Of a stretch of DNA of 64,000 bases, positions 59,589-64,000 are shown piece after piece. Each line of letters opens with the position of its first letter. Position 1 is the stretch's first letter. Location of the stretch: assembly GCA_000702525.1 (NCBI GenBank), contig JNIN01000002.1:372001-436000 (forward strand), in the 5' to 3' direction. A program made the translations under genes and the position numbers. The notes under the pieces were generated by a model, which did not search any database, had not been told where the DNA came from, and saw only the letters and a program-made list of their open reading frames with translations. The stretch comes from Lachnospiraceae bacterium AC2012. GTDB taxonomy: Bacteria > Bacillota > Clostridia > Lachnospirales > Lachnospiraceae.

Positions 59589-60389
59589 TTAGATTCGCAC
59601 ATCGTGCTGGTCTATCGGTGTACGGGCCAGGGCTGCTTCGATACATTCGTGAACCTTGGTCAATTTTCCTTTTGTTATTGCTGGTACGTAACAAACATGA
59701 TTGTCATTTTTCAACAGCTCATAAAGCGTATGGTCAGTGACAAGAATGTTCCCTCCTGTTAAGGATTTGATATCATCAAATGAGGTTACTAATATAACCT
59801 TTGATAAGGATTCTTGGTACAGATTGATTTTTTCTTCATTTTGCGTTCCCAGCATGACATAAGAATAAGAATCCCCTTTGAAAAAAGCATTGGCCTCATC
59901 GATGAGACGCTTTGGATTCGAGTTGATCTGGAAGAAAAGTGGATCGTCGATGACGCAATCCAATGCGACTAATGGGATGAAATTGTTATCACCAAGTTTA
60001 TGGAAACTCTTCTTACTTGTGTTATAGCAGATGATGGCATCCGCCTGGTCACATTTCTCAAGAGCAGTGTCACTTAGAAGGATAATCTCATACTGGTTTT
60101 CATGGAAATAAGTCGTCAGCGCGTTTAAGATATACATCTGTTCTGCATGACAAAGGATGGAATCGGATGGCTCCATATAGATGGCAAGTAAGCTCTTTCT
60201 GTTTGCAGCAAGAGCCTTGGCAGCCTGATTTGGAGTGTAGTCCAAGAGGTTAATTACCTGAAGTACTTTCTTTCGGGTTTCCTCAGAAATCTTGATATCC
60301 GTTCGGTTATTTATGACATAGGAAACGGTAGCGGTAGAAACACCTGCTTCGCGGGCAACGTCCTTGATTGTGATCTTGTTGCGTGACAT
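59589..60389 (-). CDS. LacI family transcriptional repressor
   Basis: 266 residues, shorter than the usual 330. The HTH is complete: ITIKDVAREAGVSTATVSYV, INNRTDIKISEETRKKVLQV and PNQAAKALAANRKS (hinge helix). The effector domain follows but lacks part of the normal periplasmic-binding-like fold, so it may be a reduced form. GGAGGT lies six bases before the ATG at 60389. It has an operator (60412-60425) behind its own -10, so it is autoregulated, and it probably controls the lipoprotein and amylase-transporter genes in response to a maltodextrin signal. Confidence 0.88.
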   Translation of the reverse strand: MSRNKITIKDVAREAGVSTATVSYVINNRTDIKISEETRKKVLQVINLLDYTPNQAAKALAANRKSLLAIYMEPSDSILCHAEQMYILNALTTYFHENQYEIILLSDTALEKCDQADAIICYNTSKKSFHKLGDNNFIPLVALDCVIDDPLFFQINSNPKRLIDEANAFFKGDSYSYVMLGTQNEEKINLYQESLSKVILVTSFDDIKSLTGGNILVTDHTLYELLKNDNHVCYVPAITKGKLTKVHECIEAALARTPIDQHDVRI

Positions 60390-60411
60390 AAGTACCTCCA
60401 TAAATTTATTA

Positions 60412-60425
60412 TTTAAACGCTTCAA
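60412..60425. promoter_or_regulatory. LacI-family operator 3
   Basis: On the minus strand TTGAAGCGTTTAAA, matching the two operators before the lipoprotein. It lies between the lacI -10 and start codon. Confidence 0.7.
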
Positions 60426-60438
60426 TAATTCTGATAAT

Positions 60439-60489
60439 ATTATCTAGTGAGATAAATTATTTGTCAATGAATATCGAGAATTATTATAG
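60439..60489. promoter_or_regulatory. Overlapping divergent promoters of lacI and the amylase operon
   Basis: Plus: TTGTCA (60461-60466), 17 bp, TTATAG (60484-60489). Minus: TTGACA (60467-60462), 17 bp, GATAAT (60444-60439). The two -35 boxes share the same bases, so only one polymerase can bind at a time. Confidence 0.7.
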
Positions 60490-60544
60490 CGCTTTTTTGC
60501 ACAGAAGAGAAACTACAGAAATGAAATAAAGGTTGGAACAGAAG

Positions 60545-62203
60545 ATGAATCAATATGCTTTATTACATACGCCTGACTCCAGATATTGTTTTGCAGTTGG
60601 GAAGAATGAGATTGTTATTCGTCTGAGAGCAGCAAAAGAGGACGAGAATATGCGAGTGTTTCTCGTATATGGGCCAAAATATCAGTTCCAGGTCGAACAG
60701 CTGGAAGTGGAGATGACGGCGCATTACGAGGACAATTTATACAAATACTATGAAAAAAGACTACAACTTGACGATGTCAGATTGGCATATATATTTCGAA
60801 TCGAAGAGGACGGAGAGAAGTACTATTATAGCGAAGATGGATTGACGAAAGAGTATTCCTTTCCGGAAGCTTTCTATAATTTCTTCCAGATGCCTTATAT
60901 CAATGAAAATGATCGGATTGAGACGGTAGATTGGATGCGAGGAGCGATATTCTATCAGATTTTTGTCGATCGTTTTCGTGTGGGAAATACAGACAAGGAT
61001 ATCTCCTACGTGAATATGCGCTGGGGTGAGAAGCCAACCCCAAAGAGTTTTGCGGGCGGTGATATCCGAGGAATTATAGAGAAATTGGATTATCTTGAAG
61101 ATTTGGGTGTGAATGCGATTTATTTAACACCGATTTTTCTTTCGAAGTCGAACCACAAGTATGATATCGAGGATTATAAGAAGATTGATCCAATGTTTGG
61201 AACGCTAGATGATTTTAAAGAGCTGGTAGAAAATGCACATGCGAGAAATATGAAGATTGTACTGGATGCTGTTTTTAATCACTGCAGTATGAAGATGGAC
61301 AAATTCCAGGATGTCCTGCAGAAAGGACGATTGTCGAAGTATTATGATTGGTTTTTGATTCATGGTGACAAGCCGGATCCGGAGAAGATGAATTATGAAT
61401 GCTTCGCTGCCTGCAATTATATGCCAAAGCTCAATACGGCGAATGAAGAAGTGCAGGAATTCCTCTTGGATATCGCATTGTACTGGATTCGAGAGGCAGA
61501 TATTGATGGTTGGAGACTAGACGTTTCCGATGAAGTATCGCATGACTTCTGGCGTAGATTTCGTCGTGAGGTGAAAGCACAGAAGGAAGATTGCGTGATT
61601 ATTGGAGAGAATTGGCATGATGCCTATTCTTATCTGATGGGGGATCAGTATGACAGCATTATGAATTACGCATTTACGAAGGCTTGCTTGGATTATTTCG
61701 CCAGAGGGAATTTTCATGCGAAAGAGATGGCGGAGAAATTGAACGCGATTTTAATGAGAAATACTGCGCCGGTAAACCATATGATGCTAAATCTTTTGGA
61801 TTCGCATGATACGCACCGTTTCTATACAGAGGTGGGTAAAGATAAGAAAAAGTTGCTCTGCGCACTAGCGCTTGAGATTGTCTATCCGGGTGCAACCTGC
61901 TTGTATTACGGTACGGAGATCTGTATGGAAGGTGGCTATGATCCAGATTCGAGAAGGTGCTTCAACTGGAATCACGAAGAATGGGATATGGATTTCTTCC
62001 ACGAGGTGCAGGAGCTATTGAAACTGAAGAAGAAGGATATCTTGCGGTACGGTATCGTAAGGGTTTCTGCAAATGAGGATGTCCTATGTATTGAAAGAAG
62101 GCTTGATCGTACACGTTTTATCCTGAAGATAAATCTTTCTGAGCAGGAGTGCGATGGGGTAGAGCCGGAAGGTTATAAGGTGATTGAGGAGGTTATGTCA
62201 TGA
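60545..62203 (+). CDS. GH13 alpha-amylase family enzyme (cyclomaltodextrinase/neopullulanase-like)
   Basis: 552 residues, no signal peptide, so intracellular. An N-terminal beta domain (1-130) typical of GH13_20 precedes the barrel: RGAIFYQIFVDRFRVGN, FAGGDIRGIIEKLDYL, VLDAVFNHC (region I), DIDGWRLDVSDE (nucleophile Asp), VIIGENWHD (acid/base Glu) and LLDSHDTHRF (third Asp). It hydrolyses imported maltodextrins. The ATG at 60545 is preferred to a TTG four codons earlier on SD spacing. It overlaps the next gene by four bases (ATGA). Confidence 0.92.
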   Translation: MNQYALLHTPDSRYCFAVGKNEIVIRLRAAKEDENMRVFLVYGPKYQFQVEQLEVEMTAHYEDNLYKYYEKRLQLDDVRLAYIFRIEEDGEKYYYSEDGLTKEYSFPEAFYNFFQMPYINENDRIETVDWMRGAIFYQIFVDRFRVGNTDKDISYVNMRWGEKPTPKSFAGGDIRGIIEKLDYLEDLGVNAIYLTPIFLSKSNHKYDIEDYKKIDPMFGTLDDFKELVENAHARNMKIVLDAVFNHCSMKMDKFQDVLQKGRLSKYYDWFLIHGDKPDPEKMNYECFAACNYMPKLNTANEEVQEFLLDIALYWIREADIDGWRLDVSDEVSHDFWRRFRREVKAQKEDCVIIGENWHDAYSYLMGDQYDSIMNYAFTKACLDYFARGNFHAKEMAEKLNAILMRNTAPVNHMMLNLLDSHDTHRFYTEVGKDKKKLLCALALEIVYPGATCLYYGTEICMEGGYDPDSRRCFNWNHEEWDMDFFHEVQELLKLKKKDILRYGIVRVSANEDVLCIERRLDRTRFILKINLSEQECDGVEPEGYKVIEEVMS

Positions 62204-63663
62204 GGAAAAAGTTAGTTGCGATGATGCTTCTTGCATGTACGGTTTTTACAGCAACAGCATGTGGAAATGCATCGGATTCAGCATCTGCAAGTGAGAGCCA
62301 TTCGTCTACTACGGGCTCTGCATTATTTACAGGGGAATTAGAGAAAAATGTTACCATACAGGTTCTGGAAAATGATACGGCGATATCGGAGGGATATTTC
62401 CAGGAATTGATTGATGCATTTAATGAAGCTTATAAGGATCAGGGAATTCAGGCAGTAGATGCGAATATGGATCAGTATCTGGACCTTGCGAATGATGGCC
62501 CTTATGGTTATGGACCGGATGTGTTATATCAGGCAAATGACGTGATTATGCAGTATGCGGAAGGCAAACATATTCTCCCGCTTCCAGCGGAAGATTTGGA
62601 TTGTTATGACCAGATTCCGGAATCTGCCTGGGAAGCTTATCAGACCGAGGTAGATGGAACGACGTATACCTGTGGTGTGCCGGTAAATGTGCAGGCGCCA
62701 ATGCTGTATTACCGCAAGGATTTACTTCCAGAGGACTGGGAGACCACTTGGGATGAGGATTCCAATGGTGTTCCGGATATGGTGGAGTCCTGGAGCAAGA
62801 TGTATGAATATTCTGCTTTGAGACATACAGAAGACAGTTCAAAATACGGCTATATGAAGTCTTTGAATGATATGTATTTCTCTAGCGGTTTCTTATTCTC
62901 CTATGGAGCTTATATCTTTGGCGAGAATAATACAGATCCATCGGATATCGGATTTGCAGCAGGGGAAGCAGAAAAGGGCGCACAGGTACTTAGCCAGCTG
63001 GCATCTGTGATGAATGAGGATTGTATTGATGATACGATTACTACAAATGCCTATAGTAAACTCGGAGATGGCACTTATTTTGCAACCATTTCTACTCCAG
63101 ATGTGTATACAACGTTCTTAGAAGAACTGGAAAAGTCATACGAGGAACAGGGAATGACAGAGGATGAGGCCGAAACTTTGGCTGAGGAGAATCTGGTTAT
63201 GACATCTCTTCCAGCGCTTCCAGCCAGTGGTGATCTCACCGATGGAACAACAGAAACTGTGGATTCTATGAGTATGGGTGGCGTGAATGGTTATGCGATT
63301 AGTTCCTATACAGAGGCGCCAAATGCCTGCCTGGAATTCGTAAAATTTGCAACCAGCTATGACATGATTAAGACACGTGCAGAGATGCTTGGCATTGCAC
63401 CTGCAAGAGAAGATGTTGCCGAAGAAGTTGGCGGAACATCAAAGCAGATTTATGAGAATCTCGACAAGGGCAATATTATCCTGATGCCATCTATCACAGA
63501 AGTTTCTCAGATTTGGACACCTGGTCAGACATTCTTTATCGACCTGGCAAAGGATGCGTATCGACCAGAGGCAGAGAAGAAATACACGGATCTGGCCTCA
63601 TTAAAAGAGGGACTTACTGACATGAGTAATCAGATTCATGAGGCAATCACGACATTACAGTAG
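62200..63663 (+). CDS. ABC transporter solute-binding lipoprotein (maltodextrin type)
   Basis: 487 residues. Lipoprotein signal with lipobox TATACGNAS (Cys21). The body is an extracellular binding protein of the MalE-like family: KNVTIQVLENDTAISEGYFQ, LIDAFNEAYKDQGI, YGPDVLYQANDVIMQYA, VNVQAPMLYYRKDLLP and NGYAISSYTEAPNACLEFVK. It probably delivers malto-oligosaccharides to the permease that starts 12 bp downstream. Coupled to the amylase gene by an ATGA overlap. Confidence 0.9.
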   Translation: MRKKLVAMMLLACTVFTATACGNASDSASASESHSSTTGSALFTGELEKNVTIQVLENDTAISEGYFQELIDAFNEAYKDQGIQAVDANMDQYLDLANDGPYGYGPDVLYQANDVIMQYAEGKHILPLPAEDLDCYDQIPESAWEAYQTEVDGTTYTCGVPVNVQAPMLYYRKDLLPEDWETTWDEDSNGVPDMVESWSKMYEYSALRHTEDSSKYGYMKSLNDMYFSSGFLFSYGAYIFGENNTDPSDIGFAAGEAEKGAQVLSQLASVMNEDCIDDTITTNAYSKLGDGTYFATISTPDVYTTFLEELEKSYEEQGMTEDEAETLAEENLVMTSLPALPASGDLTDGTTETVDSMSMGGVNGYAISSYTEAPNACLEFVKFATSYDMIKTRAEMLGIAPAREDVAEEVGGTSKQIYENLDKGNIILMPSITEVSQIWTPGQTFFIDLAKDAYRPEAEKKYTDLASLKEGLTDMSNQIHEAITTLQ

Positions 63664-63675
63664 AAGGCGCAAGAT

Positions 63676-64000
63676 ATGAAAAATACGATGGAAAAGATAA
63701 AAGATTTTTTTAGAAATGCAACCGCTCCGGTGAAATTATCCATGCTCCTGATGGGGGCGGGTCATTTCCGGTATGGTTGCTTCGGCAAGGGCCTTATTTA
63801 TTTGGGAATCGAGATCGCTATGATTCTCTACCTGATTCGTAGAGGATTCAATGATATCCTTGGATTTTTTACGCTTGGTACCGTTCATGCCGATGCATGG
63901 GCTGGCGTGGAAGGCGATAATTCGGTGGTCATGCTGATAATGGGTATCTTTGCATGGATTGTAGTCGCTTCATTTCTGTATTTATATGTGCAGAATATTA
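63676..64000 (+). CDS. ABC sugar permease, MalF-like (partial)
   Basis: The N-terminal 108 codons are in the window. They show an amphipathic start (NTMEKIKDFFRNATAPVK), then a family-typical GCFGKGLIYLGIEIAMILYLI membrane segment with AGHFRYG before it, an external loop (HADAWAGVEGDNS) and a second membrane segment (MLIMGIFAWIVVASFLYLYV). MalF-type permeases carry such an N-terminal extension. It follows the binding protein by 12 bp and continues beyond the window. Confidence 0.82.
   Translation, partial: MKNTMEKIKDFFRNATAPVKLSMLLMGAGHFRYGCFGKGLIYLGIEIAMILYLIRRGFNDILGFFTLGTVHADAWAGVEGDNSVVMLIMGIFAWIVVASFLYLYVQNI

Overview
The window looks like part of a secondary replicon (chromid or megaplasmid) of a Lachnospiraceae bacterium of the Butyrivibrio/Pseudobutyrivibrio type. 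That placement is an inference from gene content: a plasmid-type Rep_3 initiator with iterons, a ParA/ribbon-helix-helix partition pair, many c-di-GMP proteins, a LacI-controlled maltodextrin locus, and housekeeping-like genes (queuosine precursor pathway, YqeY, LarC, ABC-F) on the same molecule. No rRNA, tRNA, CRISPR array or complete insertion sequence was seen.

Layout. The centre (about 32.3-39.2 kb) is the replication and partition region. It holds parA and an RHH partner on the minus strand, a 2.4 kb AT-rich non-coding stretch with palindromes and two arrays of related iterons in opposite orientation, the rep gene on the plus strand, more iterons behind rep, and a tyrosine recombinase-like protein that lacks several catalytic residues. 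Gene orientation switches at this point: 28 of 29 genes to the left are on the minus strand, and 20 of 26 to the right are on the plus strand. This is the pattern expected around a bidirectional origin.

Left arm (1-32 kb). A large cell-surface glycan locus is read leftwards: GatB/YqeY, a Gfo/Idh/MocA-GDPD fusion, glycerate kinase, a CDP-glycerol glycerophosphotransferase, an Rpn/PD-(D/E)XK nuclease-like gene, then a tight operon for a nonulosonic-acid-like sugar (DUF115 protein, 4,6-dehydratase, cytidylyltransferase, aminotransferase, NeuB-type synthase), two unknowns, two GT2 transferases, a radical SAM protein and another transferase. Beyond an AAA-type ATPase come a methyltransferase/kinase-like/cytidylyltransferase fusion, two TIM-barrel proteins and two LicD phosphotransferases. 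A small Rossmann-like module recurs in at least six of these otherwise unrelated enzymes. By eye, the 9.0-22.5 kb part is clearly more AT-rich than its flanks, so it may be an acquired cassette. Between this locus and the origin lie a large Fe-S/flavin oxidoreductase and LarC.

Right arm (39-64 kb). This holds an HD-HAD fusion, an unknown coiled-coil protein, c-di-GMP enzymes, a complete preQ1 biosynthesis operon (queD-queE-folE-queC-queF) behind a preQ1-I riboswitch, RNase HI, a ROK kinase, a PucR regulator, HAD phosphatases, an RpiB-type isomerase, a CobW-type GTPase, and a maltodextrin locus (lipoprotein, LacI repressor, GH13 amylase, solute-binding protein, start of a permease) with matching LacI operators.

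Starts were adjusted from the longest open frames using Shine-Dalgarno sites and family N-termini. Family assignments rest on reading motifs by eye, with no database search.
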